Origin: Eubacterium sp.
GTDB taxonomy: Bacteria; Bacillota; Clostridia; Lachnospirales; Lachnospiraceae
NCBI GenBank assembly: GCA_024681515.1
Contig: JAILAR010000097.1
Coordinates: forward strand, 1 to 64,000
Length of the DNA: 64,000 bases
Direction of reading: 5' to 3'
This document shows positions 45,861 through 54,500 of this stretch, one piece after another (the first letter of the stretch is position 1; each line of letters starts with the position of its first letter). The notes beneath the pieces are model-generated. The model was not told the DNA's origin and did no database searches. It saw only the letters and a program-made list of their open reading frames with translations. Made by a program: the position numbers and the translations under genes.

Positions 45861-46559
45861 ATGAAGGAAATGAATGATCAGGAAAACACTCAGCAGGCGA
45901 ACACGGAGGAAGGCAGCATGATTGGAAAGATCATTCAGTTTGGACGTTATCCCCAGAGCAATGTGAATGAGGACTTTAGCGAACCCATTCTTTGGGTGGT
46001 TGTTGAAGAGCAGCGGGATCGGATCCGGCTTCTTGCCACGCAGGGATTGGATGCGGTGTATTATTTCCAGCCTCTGAAGGCAGGCAGCTACGGATGTCTG
46101 CCTTCCGGGACATGGCGGGATTCCCATATCCGGGATTGGCTGAATTCGGATTTTGCTGAAAAGGCATTTAATCGGTATGAGTTTGAAAGGATTTTAGATA
46201 CCGTGACAACGATAAAGGATGCGGGTGGATGTACATTTTTCGGAGAGAAATATACCTGGGAGCCAACGGTTACGGATAAGGTATCGCTTCTTTCCATTCA
46301 GGATGTCTGCAAGTATGTAAAAGAGGCGGCCGGGAAGTGGATACGCACTTGCGATGCAACGGAGTATGCCGTGCGCAGAGGAGTTATAGCGGATAGGGAT
46401 CGGGGTTGCAGATGGTGGCTCACGGATAATGCTCCCGGGGATCTTATCTTTGCGGCAGTTGCAAAGGACGCGCACATTCAAGCCTATGCTGCGACAAATG
46501 TGGTTGACCGCCCGGCTGTCCGCCCGTCCATCTGGATCCGCAAGGAAGGCATCTGCTGA
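45861..46559 (+). CDS. DUF6273 domain protein
   Basis: A 232-aa soluble protein. The pattern FGRYPQSN...EPILWVVVEE, RDSHIRDWLNSDF, SLLSIQDVCKYV, CDATEYAVRRG, WWLTDNA and AVRPSIWIRK is characteristic of DUF6273, a family frequent in gut Firmicutes, sometimes attached to zinc ribbons. Its function is unknown. AGGAGG lies close before ATG 45861, directly after the leader element. Confidence 0.82.
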   Translation: MKEMNDQENTQQANTEEGSMIGKIIQFGRYPQSNVNEDFSEPILWVVVEEQRDRIRLLATQGLDAVYYFQPLKAGSYGCLPSGTWRDSHIRDWLNSDFAEKAFNRYEFERILDTVTTIKDAGGCTFFGEKYTWEPTVTDKVSLLSIQDVCKYVKEAAGKWIRTCDATEYAVRRGVIADRDRGCRWWLTDNAPGDLIFAAVAKDAHIQAYAATNVVDRPAVRPSIWIRKEGIC

Positions 46560-46594
46560 TGCAGGGAGCGGCGGGAGCCGCGAAGTATGGAATA

Positions 46595-46626
46595 GGATTC
46601 GATTCTCCATCGGGAGAATTGAATCC
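46595..46626 (+). other. 14-bp perfect hairpin
   Basis: GGATTCGATTCTCC pairs with GGAGAATTGAATCC (one G-T) around loop ATCG. No T-tract follows, so it is not an obvious terminator. Confidence 0.75.
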
Positions 46627-46655
46627 GTATACAGCCACAAACACCGAAGGGAGGA

Positions 46656-46686
46656 TTTGTGACCGCCCACAATAGGCGGTCACAAA
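46656..46686 (+). repeat. CACAATA-loop hairpin, copy 1
   Basis: Perfect 12-bp stem TTTGTGACCGCC / GGCGGTCACAAA with loop CACAATA. The core CGCCCACAATAGGCGG and trailing CAAAGGCAG recur at 60073-60100. Confidence 0.75.
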
Positions 46687-46722
46687 GGCAGGCGAGCAGG
46701 ATGCGAAGCAAGGAGACCGACT

Positions 46723-46944
46723 ATGAAAAAAACGAATGACAACAGCCAAACAAATAAAGAAAACGCAGTCGCAAAAAGAAGTATCACGAACGGTACCGCT
46801 GATGAGGACGTGGCTGCATCTGATAATGCTCCTGCGCGTATGGAACAGCTCTGTCATTGGGTGATCGAACATGTGGCCTATGCAAAACTCCAAATAAATG
46901 TTAGACGAGCCCTTGTTTTACAGAGCAAAGGCTCGTTTTTTTAA
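46723..46944 (+). pseudogene. Truncated small ORF overlapping a terminator
   Basis: A 73-aa reading frame with a good AAGGAG seven bases before ATG. It opens with a polar, Asn/Lys-rich stretch (MKKTNDNSQTNKENAVAKRS). The last dozen codons form a terminator hairpin (46905-46942), so the frame appears to run into non-coding DNA. It is most simply a gene cut off by deletion; a genuine short peptide is possible. Confidence 0.45.
46905..46942 (+). terminator. Terminator inside the truncated ORF
   Basis: ACGAGCC / GGCTCGT stem, extended by TTG/CAA after one mismatch, followed by seven T residues. Confidence 0.85.
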
Positions 46945-46980
46945 TTGCCAAATTGAGTTTTGATATCGAAGGAAACATCA

Positions 46981-47052
46981 GCTGGGGGCAAAATACCTTT
47001 TGACCCCAGCATCATTAATATTCGGATCTGATCATTTCGTTCGGAATGATCA
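46981..47052. other. Two intergenic hairpins
   Basis: GCTGGGG-G-CAAAA / TTTTG-A-CCCCAGC with loop TACC (46981-47010) and TGATCATTTC / GGAATGATCA with loop GTTC (47029-47052). No T-tract follows either. Confidence 0.6.
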
Positions 47053-47089
47053 CACTCATTTTTAAAAGAAAGTTGTAATTGAATGCAAT

Positions 47090-47711
47090 ATGATCGGAAT
47101 GAACACATTTAATCTGAAATATCCGAAGAGGAAGCTGAAGCTTTCCGGCTTTATCCGTGTGGCACATTCTTTACCGTGGGTGCGTTGCTCTGGTTCTTTG
47201 TTTTTGTCAGGGGATTGCACGCAACTTCTTTTGATGGGCTTTCGAAGGAACCGCATTTTACCTGCCGCGGAAAGGAATTTGTCCTGGGAAAAACCACGGT
47301 GGATGAGCTGACGGCAGCGGGTGTCGAACTGGATTTTCGCCCGCTGGATACACCGAACAGGTACAAAACTGCGCCTCCGCCGGGAGGGGAGGAAGAGCTT
47401 CTGGCTGCCGGAGGAGCGGTGACTGTACAGTGGTGGAGATCTGGGCAAATAGCGAAGATCGAAAGACGGAAGAAAAAAGGAAAAAGAAGGGCAACTCATT
47501 TGATGATATGATCCAACTGGAGATCCCCATGAATATCAGCCGGTGGAATGTGCGTAAATATGCCGGTAAGCCGGATGCGATCGAGGACCTGCTTCATGGC
47601 GTGGATGAGGAGTTGTGGTATTACGGTGAAGAATGGACCGGAGAGGCGTGCTATTTTCTCCAGTTTGAACGGGATGAGCTGCGGACGATCCATATCGATA
47701 TGGATTATTAA
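47090..47711 (+). pseudogene. Frameshifted membrane-protein gene
   Basis: Coding character moves through three frames: MNTFNLKYP at 47099 in one, then from about 47120 EEEAEAFRLYPCGTFF with a TM helix (VGALLWFFVFV) and FTCRGKEFVLGKTTVDEL in the next, then from about 47430 VEIWANSEDRKTEEKR and IEDLLHGVDEELWYYGEEW in a third. The middle part resembles small Lachnospiraceae lipoprotein/membrane proteins that share a DGKxYxLGxTTVxDL motif. At least two frameshifts make it inactive. Confidence 0.65.
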
Positions 47712-47757
47712 TAATCGTAAAGCAAGCAAACACGAAGTGTGAGGCAAGAGGGGATAA

Positions 47758-48414
47758 ATGATGCGTGATCAGGTGTGGGCATGTCTGACAAATGATCGAA
47801 AAAAGATGGACCGCTTCGGACGGGCACTTTCATATACGTGCCGTCTGGGGTGTGTTTTTGTTGTGCTGCCCTTTCTTGCGCTGGGTATTTCAACGTTTAT
47901 CGACGGAATTTACTACACAGTGCACAGCCTTGCGTTTTGGTCTTTTCTGCTGGCGGCGGTCTGCTTCGGACTCTGGATCTGGGGCAGCATCGCGCGGCAT
48001 AACGGGTATACCACGGAAAAACTCTACCGCTGGTGTCCGATCACGAAAATGGAACAGCTGTATCTTCTGGACCTGACGGATCCGGAGGTTTTGAAAATGA
48101 TCGGCGAGAAACCGATCGAGGAGGATAATTATGTGGTGCGTCTTCACGCGCTGCATCAGAGGCTGACGGATTCGGCTTTTGCAGAGCGGCTCCTGAGATC
48201 TGATGTAGTGGAACGCTTTGGGATTCATGTATTTGGAGTGCCGGCCGGGCCATCCGGACTCTTCTGCACCAAATGCGATTTCTGGTTCGGGCTGGACGGA
48301 GAAGGAAAGGATATCCGACAGACCTTTCGATTTGGAGAGAATCGTCCGGATCCAAAGGCCTTCCGGGATATGCTGCAGGTGATGTATCAAAAGACCGGCA
48401 GGGTAATCGGATGA
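47758..48414 (+). CDS. Unknown two-TM membrane protein
   Basis: A 218-aa protein with two TM helices (about 30-52 and 60-82) and a ~135-residue cytoplasmic C-terminal domain containing CTKCDFWFGL. I do not recognise a family. Two in-frame ATGs occur at 47758 and 47761 behind AGAGGGG. A partial leader element (CACGAAGTGTGAGGC) lies just upstream. Confidence 0.55.
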   Translation: MMRDQVWACLTNDRKKMDRFGRALSYTCRLGCVFVVLPFLALGISTFIDGIYYTVHSLAFWSFLLAAVCFGLWIWGSIARHNGYTTEKLYRWCPITKMEQLYLLDLTDPEVLKMIGEKPIEEDNYVVRLHALHQRLTDSAFAERLLRSDVVERFGIHVFGVPAGPSGLFCTKCDFWFGLDGEGKDIRQTFRFGENRPDPKAFRDMLQVMYQKTGRVIG

Positions 48415-48512
48415 CAGGAGCGACGATTATTATTCCTAATCGGTCGGAATCAAAGGAGCGTATGAGCACAGAGTAAAAGTTGCTTAAAACTTGCTCAAAT
48501 TATTGTTTGTGC

Positions 48513-48541
48513 TTGACAGTTCGCATGCGATTTGATATTAT
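48513..48541 (+). promoter_or_regulatory. Promoter of the tRNA-Ser-Asn-Cys operon
   Basis: TTGACA (48513-48518) and TATTAT (48536-48541) with exactly 17 bp between. It would transcribe an ~85-nt leader and all three tRNAs to the terminator at 49161. Confidence 0.85.
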
Positions 48542-48632
48542 ATTTAAGCGTTTGAAATCATATGAAAACGCAAAAGCTGATGAAGTCACTGGTTTCGTGG
48601 CATGCGAAGCCTTGGTGAGGGATTCAGGCACT

Positions 48633-48720
48633 GGAGATGTACTCAAGTGGCTGAAGAGGCGCCCCTGCTAAGGGTGTAGGTCGGGGAACCGGCGCGAGGG
48701 TTCAAATCCCTCCATCTCCG
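48633..48720 (+). tRNA. tRNA-Ser (GCT anticodon)
   Basis: An 88-nt class II tRNA with a long variable arm. Acceptor GGAGATG pairs with CATCTCC; the anticodon loop is CTGCTAA; the T arm is GAGGG-TTCAAAT-CCCTC. Discriminator G; CCA not encoded. Confidence 0.95.
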
Positions 48721-48723
48721 TGG

Positions 48724-48832
48724 GTCGTGTTTTTCGAAGAAAAACACGACGAAGACAATTCACGAAGTGAATTGTCACAGTGAAGCTTGACAGCCGCAGC
48801 TGCTGAAAGCAGCGGAGGGTGGCAAGCGGAAC
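48724..48832 (+). repeat. tRNA-spacer element, copy 1
   Basis: 109-nt spacer between tRNA-Ser and tRNA-Asn. It folds into a 12-bp hairpin (GTCGTGTTTTTC/GAAAAACACGAC), a 10-bp hairpin (GACAATTCAC/GTGAATTGTC) and a larger stem CTTG...CAAG enclosing GCTGC/GCAGC. Confidence 0.85.
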
Positions 48833-48869
48833 TTGCGCAGCTCATCTATGTATGAGTATCAGCGTATAT

Positions 48870-48941
48870 TCCTCGATAGCTCAATGGTAGAGCACGCGGC
48901 TGTTAACCGCGGGGTTGTAGGTTCGAGCCCTACTCGGGGAG
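48870..48941 (+). tRNA. tRNA-Asn (GTT anticodon)
   Basis: A 72-nt cloverleaf. Acceptor TCCTCGA pairs with TCGGGGA, anticodon stem CGCGG/CCGCG holds loop CTGTTAA, T arm GTAGG-TTCGAGC-CCTAC. Discriminator G; CCA not encoded. Confidence 0.96.
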
Positions 48942-48944
48942 CAT

Positions 48945-49053
48945 GTCGTGATTTTCAAAGAAAATCACGACGAAGACAATCCGCGCAGTGGATTGTCACA
49001 GTGAAGCTTGACAGCCGCAGCTGCTGAAGGCAGCGGAGGGTGGCAAGCGGAAC
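48945..49053 (+). repeat. tRNA-spacer element, copy 2
   Basis: 109-nt spacer between tRNA-Asn and tRNA-Cys, identical in length to copy 1 and differing at 8 positions by hand count. The first two hairpins stay fully paired through compensatory changes. Confidence 0.85.
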
Positions 49054-49086
49054 CTGGCCATTTGGATGGTCGGGATTCACAAACCA

Positions 49087-49157
49087 GGTGCTGTAGCCAA
49101 GTGGTAAGGCGTGGGACTGCAACTCCCTGATCATCGGTTCAAATCCGTTCAGCACCT
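49087..49157 (+). tRNA. tRNA-Cys (GCA anticodon)
   Basis: A 71-nt cloverleaf. Acceptor GGTGCTG pairs with CAGCACC, anticodon loop CTGCAAC, and the T arm is CGG-TTCAAAT-CCG with flanking pairs. Discriminator T (U), as usual for tRNA-Cys. Confidence 0.95.
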
Positions 49158-49160
49158 CTG

Positions 49161-49196
49161 AAAAGCCTTTCGGTTGAATGCCGGAAGGCTTTTTTT
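49161..49196 (+). terminator. Terminator of the tRNA operon
   Basis: AAAAGCCTT and CGG pair with CCG and AAGGCTTTT around one mismatch, loop TTGAATG, then a T-run. Confidence 0.9.
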
Positions 49197-49236
49197 GTTT
49201 GTATTTACGGTATACAGATGGTAGAATAATCATCAC

Positions 49237-49327
49237 GAAGCATGGAATTGAAGCGTGGAATTGAAGCGTGGATTTGAAGCGTGGAATCGAAGTGTGGATT
49301 CGAATCGTGGATCTGAAACGTGGAATC
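49237..49327 (+). repeat. Seven 13-bp tandem repeats of leader core
   Basis: Seven consecutive 13-bp units of the form GAAGYGTGGAATN (49237, 49250, 49263, 49276, 49289, 49302, 49315). The unit matches the core of the dispersed leader element. Confidence 0.9.
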
Positions 49328-49365
49328 AAAACGAGCGGCTCAAAAGTTTGAAAGGGATGGAAACC

Positions 49366-50466
49366 ATGCATGAATGGGTCACGGTAAAAAAGAAACAAAT
49401 GAATCTCTGGATCCTGATCGGAAGTGGCGCAGCCATCGTGCCGATGTTTCTTCTGGCGAAGACAGTCGTCCAAAAATATCTGCTGGCGAGGATCGTGGAT
49501 GATCTGTCTCTCGGAGGCAGGATCGGGTATTTCTGCCTGTGTGCCGTACTGTATCTGGCAAATATGTGGCTGGTGGAGATCTTTTTTTCCGGGCTGAGCA
49601 AATGGCTGCTGGATCGGGAGAGCTATGTGGTTCTCCGGAAAAGCTCGACGGAGAATCCTGCCGCGGTACATTTCTATGAGGAATACCAGAGGAAGATGCA
49701 CAGGATCGCATTTCTCAATCAGGTGCTCTTAAATGTCCTGATGGTGGGCCTGCTGATGTTTTATCTGCTGAAGGGAGGCAGCGCGGGACAGTTTTCCCTG
49801 GTGATCTGGCTGGTATGCTTTCTCGCGATCCTGAATCCGGTGGATCGGAAGAAGAGACGGGCGGAAATGGAGAGGCGGACAAGGATCCTGTATCATGACT
49901 GTGATCCGGTGTTGTCATTTGATGTCTATGAACTCTTTCTGCAGGAGCCCATGGCCCGGCAGGAAAAGAATATGCATCTGCTTCAGCAGGCGCTGTCCTG
50001 CTATTATCTCTGCGATTATCCCGAAATGCGCCGCAAACTGGACGGAATGCAGAAGATCCTGCTGCAGAATATCCTTGCGGTACGGATCGAGCTGAAAGGG
50101 ATGGCGGCCATAGATGAGAACCGGCCGGATCTCTTTCAGCAGTATTCCGAAGAATTGGCCGAACTGGAGGGGAAGCTTCGGATGACGGAAGCAACGCGGA
50201 AGGTATTCCTGAATGTCCGGAAGGATTGGCAGGGACGGATCGATCTGGCGAGCCCGGATCCCTCCAGGGCTGAAGCGTATGTGAATGAAGAGCTTGCGAA
50301 AGGAAAGCACCCTGTTGAATGGATGGACAGTACCTTCCAGATGGCCTGGATCCAGCTCTGCCGTGGTGAAAAAGAGCAGGCCAGAGCAAATCTGCAATTG
50401 GTGGCGGAACGCGCCGGGACCATGGCGATCAAAAAGAAAGCGGTGGAAATGCTGAAAACTATATGA
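49366..50466 (+). CDS. Unknown membrane protein
   Basis: A 366-aa protein with four probable TM helices grouped in two pairs (about 15-37, 50-72; 125-145 and 152-170), then a ~190-residue helical cytoplasmic domain possibly of TPR-like character (QQALSCYYLCDYPEMRRKLDG). I do not recognise a family. The ORF track starts at 49255 inside the tandem repeat; AAAGGG nine bases before ATG 49366 makes that the better start, so the repeats are leader, not protein. Confidence 0.55.
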   Translation: MHEWVTVKKKQMNLWILIGSGAAIVPMFLLAKTVVQKYLLARIVDDLSLGGRIGYFCLCAVLYLANMWLVEIFFSGLSKWLLDRESYVVLRKSSTENPAAVHFYEEYQRKMHRIAFLNQVLLNVLMVGLLMFYLLKGGSAGQFSLVIWLVCFLAILNPVDRKKRRAEMERRTRILYHDCDPVLSFDVYELFLQEPMARQEKNMHLLQQALSCYYLCDYPEMRRKLDGMQKILLQNILAVRIELKGMAAIDENRPDLFQQYSEELAELEGKLRMTEATRKVFLNVRKDWQGRIDLASPDPSRAEAYVNEELAKGKHPVEWMDSTFQMAWIQLCRGEKEQARANLQLVAERAGTMAIKKKAVEMLKTI

Positions 50467-50492
50467 TTTATATGACAGTTGCGTGTTTTTGA

Positions 50493-50520
50493 TTGATTTT
50501 CTGAAATAAAATGCTACAAT
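50493..50520 (+). promoter_or_regulatory. Promoter of the lipoprotein gene
   Basis: TTGATT and TACAAT separated by 16 bp, about 60 bp upstream of the ATG. Confidence 0.6.
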
Positions 50521-50578
50521 ATCGATACTGTTAATACCAGCACTGCCAAAAGAGCGGCAGATTCGGAGGTGTATTTTC

Positions 50579-51322
50579 ATGAAGAAAAGCGGCAGAAAGT
50601 TTGTTGCTGTAATAAGTGCGGTCTGCCTTCTGTCCATGGCCGGTTGTGGCTTTGAGGACGGAAGAAATGTGAAATCCAAGAACGCCGTAGAAGATGCGAT
50701 CCAGGGGCAGATCGCTGTAGAGGAACAAAAAACCTCAGCGGCGACAGAAGCAGTAACGGAATCGACCACCATTGAGGTGGATACCGGATCCGTACAGGAA
50801 TCGATCAGTACGGAAGAACCGCTGACGGAATCTGAAACAGAGAAGAAGGCGGAGCGAACACCGGAAGATGACAGGAAATTGCTGGATGAGATTCATGCGG
50901 CTTATCAGGATACGGCGGATATGTCGGTGGATATTGACCTTACCGCCATGGATGGTGATATGGTCTATGCTACGGTATACCAGATGATCTATGGGGATCC
51001 GGATGCTTATGTCGGGAAGACCTTCAAAGCCGCAGGCACACTTACGATAGCGACCTCCAACGTCACGAATCTCTATTATCCTTACGTTTTGATCAAGGAT
51101 GCGCTGGCTTGCTGTCAGCAGGGTGTGGAGTTTCAGTGGGGAGAAGGAGATCACACCACGCCGGAGGATTTTGCAGAGGAAGGATCCGAGATCGAGGTGA
51201 TCGGTACCTTTGAAACCTACCGGGAAGAAGGAGATCCGTCCCTGTATACCAGACTGAAAGACACAAATGTCAAGGTTATCAGTGAACCGGAGAAGCATAA
51301 GATCACATTTACCTATGACTAA
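50579..51322 (+). CDS. Lipoprotein of unknown function
   Basis: A 247-aa lipoprotein: signal peptide with lipobox LSMAGC, so Cys at about residue 22 is lipidated. A Thr/Glu-rich linker (about 35-95) precedes a compact domain of ~150 residues (TVYQMIYGDPDAYVGKTFKAAG...EIEVIGTFETY) that looks like an OB-type beta-barrel. No catalytic motif is visible. CGGAGG precedes ATG 50579. Confidence 0.7.
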   Translation: MKKSGRKFVAVISAVCLLSMAGCGFEDGRNVKSKNAVEDAIQGQIAVEEQKTSAATEAVTESTTIEVDTGSVQESISTEEPLTESETEKKAERTPEDDRKLLDEIHAAYQDTADMSVDIDLTAMDGDMVYATVYQMIYGDPDAYVGKTFKAAGTLTIATSNVTNLYYPYVLIKDALACCQQGVEFQWGEGDHTTPEDFAEEGSEIEVIGTFETYREEGDPSLYTRLKDTNVKVISEPEKHKITFTYD

Positions 51323-51348
51323 ATAAAGAATATACTATGCAGTGGGGG

Positions 51349-51389
51349 AGCATACACCGGCAGCGCAAGGCTTTGAGACGGCGTATGCT
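51349..51389 (+). terminator. Probable terminator after the lipoprotein gene
   Basis: AGCATACACCG pairs with CGGCGTATGCT (one mismatch) around a 19-nt loop; the following T-tract is interrupted. Confidence 0.55.
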
Positions 51390-51497
51390 TCTTTGCTTTC
51401 TGTGGAAGAATTACCATAATATCGATGATGAGAGACGTATTTTTAACAGAAGTGTCTGTCAATAATGTACAAATCGTAAAAAGATTTACATAAAATC

Positions 51498-51538
51498 TTG
51501 TGGTTGCTATTGCAAAGCCACAAAATGTAGTGTAAACT
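51498..51538 (+). promoter_or_regulatory. Promoter with overlapping inverted repeat
   Basis: TTGCAA (51510-51515) and TAAACT (51533-51538) at 17 bp spacing. The -35 box lies inside an inverted repeat, TTGTGG...CCACAA (51498-51523) with TTGC/GCAA nested in it, which could be an operator. Confidence 0.5.
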
Positions 51539-51581
51539 GTACAAGTTAAAGTCTACCTATTTCAGATATGGAGAATATAAC

Positions 51582-54500
51582 ATGAGTGATGAAATGAGAG
51601 TGAATTCCGAAACAGAGGAAGATCTGGACTTCATCCGTGAATTGGAGGAAGAGGAAGAGGAGCTTCTGTCAGGAAAGCGCAGACCCGAGCGGACACTATA
51701 TGGTTACGGCGGAACGGCGGAACGGTATGGCGTGAGCAGAAGCTACGCGGCAACCGGAACCGACGGCACATCTTCTTATGCCCGAACCGGATCTGCTGAG
51801 GCTGATGAGTCGAGGCGTCCATGGCGTACGAACGGGCAGGATCGGCGGGAGAAGACGGTTGCTAAACCATCCAGTCAGGGAATCTTTGACGAGACGGAAA
51901 CGGGCCATACGGCTCCGAAAGCGCGGAATATCCGAATGTCAGCGCTGCAGGCAGAGACAAGTGTTCCGACGGAGAGAACTGTGGGAGTGGCCGCAGGACC
52001 CGTAGCAGGGTTAGCCGCGCCTGTGAGGTCTTCCAAAGGAACGACCGCAGATTTGTCCGGAAGTTCTCTGCAGCTGCCGCCGGGCGGACGGAACCGTCAG
52101 AGGATCTATGCGGATGCGGAAGGGGAGCGCCCTATGCGTCAGCCGGGAAGTATGCAGAGACCAGGAACATCCCAGTCTTCCGGATATCGGTCTGAGGGAA
52201 ATCCTGAACGAAGAAGATCCGGCGGCGGAGGCAATGGCGGCGGTGGAAACCGTGGCGGCGGGGGCGGAAACCGCGGAAATGGCGGTGGCGGCAATGGCCG
52301 TGATGGTGGAAGCCGCGGAAATCGCGGAAACAGTGGAAAGAAGACGCTTCAGGCAAAGTTCGAGACGTCATTCCAGAATAATAAACAGCTCTTCTTCTTT
52401 ATTTCAAGGGCGATGATTCCTTTCTCGATCTTTTATTATGAGCTGGTATTCAGTCTCGGGACAAAAAAGGAATTTTTTGGATGGCATACCGTCTACATTT
52501 TGCTCTTCTCCATCGCATATGGAATGATCGGATCGGTACTTTCGTCCATTTCCAAGAATCGAAAAGTGAACATGATCGTGAAGGCAGTGCTGATCTTCCT
52601 TCCGGTGATCCTGTTCATAGTAGAGTTCTTTGTGTTCTTCCAGTTTGGTGTATTCTATGATCTGAATACCGTTACGGAAGGTGCGGGCGGTGTTGTAAAG
52701 CAGTTCATGGGTGACGTCATGGATATGGTATTCTCCTTCAAGGGAATCTTCCATATCATCCTGTTCCTGCTGCCGACGGTGGCCTTCCTGATCTTCGAGC
52801 TGAAGATCGATAAGAAACATCTGATGTCCCTGAAGACCGGATGGCGACGAAAGGTGAAGATGGGCATCGTGATCGCAGCTACCTGGATCGGAGCACTTCT
52901 TCTGATCCTGATCGCGAAGACGTATCGGGAGACCTACTGGTCCAAGTATACATTTGAGCCGAATGTCGTTAATTTCGGTCTGCTGACCGGTGTTCGTCAG
53001 GAAGTCCAGCGAAAGATCACCAATGCGGATAAAAATCGAGGGTTTGATATTGATGCCGATGATGATACAACGGCAACGGAACCGTCCAGCGGCAGCCCTG
53101 TTCCGGGAAGTACGGATACAGGTGTGACCCCGGGAAGCGAGCAGGCTACCACGGAGAAGCCGAAGGAATACAAGATGGCGACCTATGCCGTGGATTATTC
53201 GCAGCTTGCGGATGAAGAAACCAGCGATACCTATGCGGATCTGGATACCTATGTCGGCTCCGTGAAGCCGTATAAGACAAATGATTATACCGGCATGTTC
53301 AAGGGCAAGAACCTGATCTTCATTTCAGCAGAGGCCTTCAGCGGTGATATCATTGATCCGGAACTGACACCGACGTTATACCGTATGGCAACCAAGGGTA
53401 TCAATTTCACTGATTACTATCAGCCGGCAACGGCAGGTACTACGGGCGGTGAGTTTGAGAACCTGATGGGCTTCTTCCCCACTATGGGTGGTAAGTCCAT
53501 GAAGCAGACGGCAAGCTACAACAACTATTTCACCATGGGAAGTCAGCTGGATCGGCTGGGTTACTATGGAAAGATGTTCCATAACAACGATTATACCTAT
53601 TACAGCCGTGATCTGACACATGTGAACCTGGGTTACTGCGACGGGTTTGAGGGTGTCGGAAATGGTGCTGAGGCGTACATCAGCGGCGGCTGGCCGGAAA
53701 GTGATCTGGAGATGATGGAAGGAACACTTCCGCAGTACATCAACAAACAGCCGTTCAATATTTACTACATGTCCGTCAGCGGACATTCCTCCTACAGTTA
53801 CAACTCCAATGCCATGTCCAGAAAACATTGGGATAAGGTGGAGAACCTTCCGTATTCGGAAGATGTTAAAGCGTATATCGCATGTAATCTGGAGCTGGAG
53901 GCGGCGCTGACATACCTGATCGATCAGCTGGAGAAGGCCGGAATCGCAGATGAAACCGTAATCTGTATTTCAGCGGATCATTTCCCGTACGGTCTGGATG
54001 ATGATGCGGCGTTGGGCGAGATGCCGCTGTTGTCAGAACTGTACGGATACACCGTAACCAACTATCTGCAGCGTGACCATAACCGACTGATCCTCTGGAG
54101 CGGTTGTCTGGAGAAGATGGAACCGATCATCGTGGATGATCCGGTCTGCTCCATCGATATCCTGCCGACGCTGTCGAATCTGTTCGGAACGGAATGGGAT
54201 TGTCGGTTGCTTCCGGGTAGAGATGTATTCTCGGATACGGATCCGATCATGTTCAATCTGTGGTACAACTGGAAGACAGACAAGGGTACTTATATCGGTG
54301 GTGAGTTTACACCGGCAAATGCAGCTGAAAAGCTTCCGGATGATTATGTGGACAAGATCAACCGGATCGTAAGCAACAAGATCAATTACTGCTATGGCGT
54401 TCTTGAAACCGATTACTTCGGACATTTGTACAATAAGGGCGTCTTCCCCGAGATTAAGAAGGAATACGACTATACGAAGAACATGGGAAGAGCAGCCTAT

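Noticed and set aside
49237-49327. CRISPR array
   Set aside because: 13-bp units with no unique spacers; tandem amplification is a better explanation.
49255-49365. N-terminal coding of the 13-bp repeats
   Set aside because: The start at 49255 has no ribosome site, and AAAGGG favours ATG 49366.
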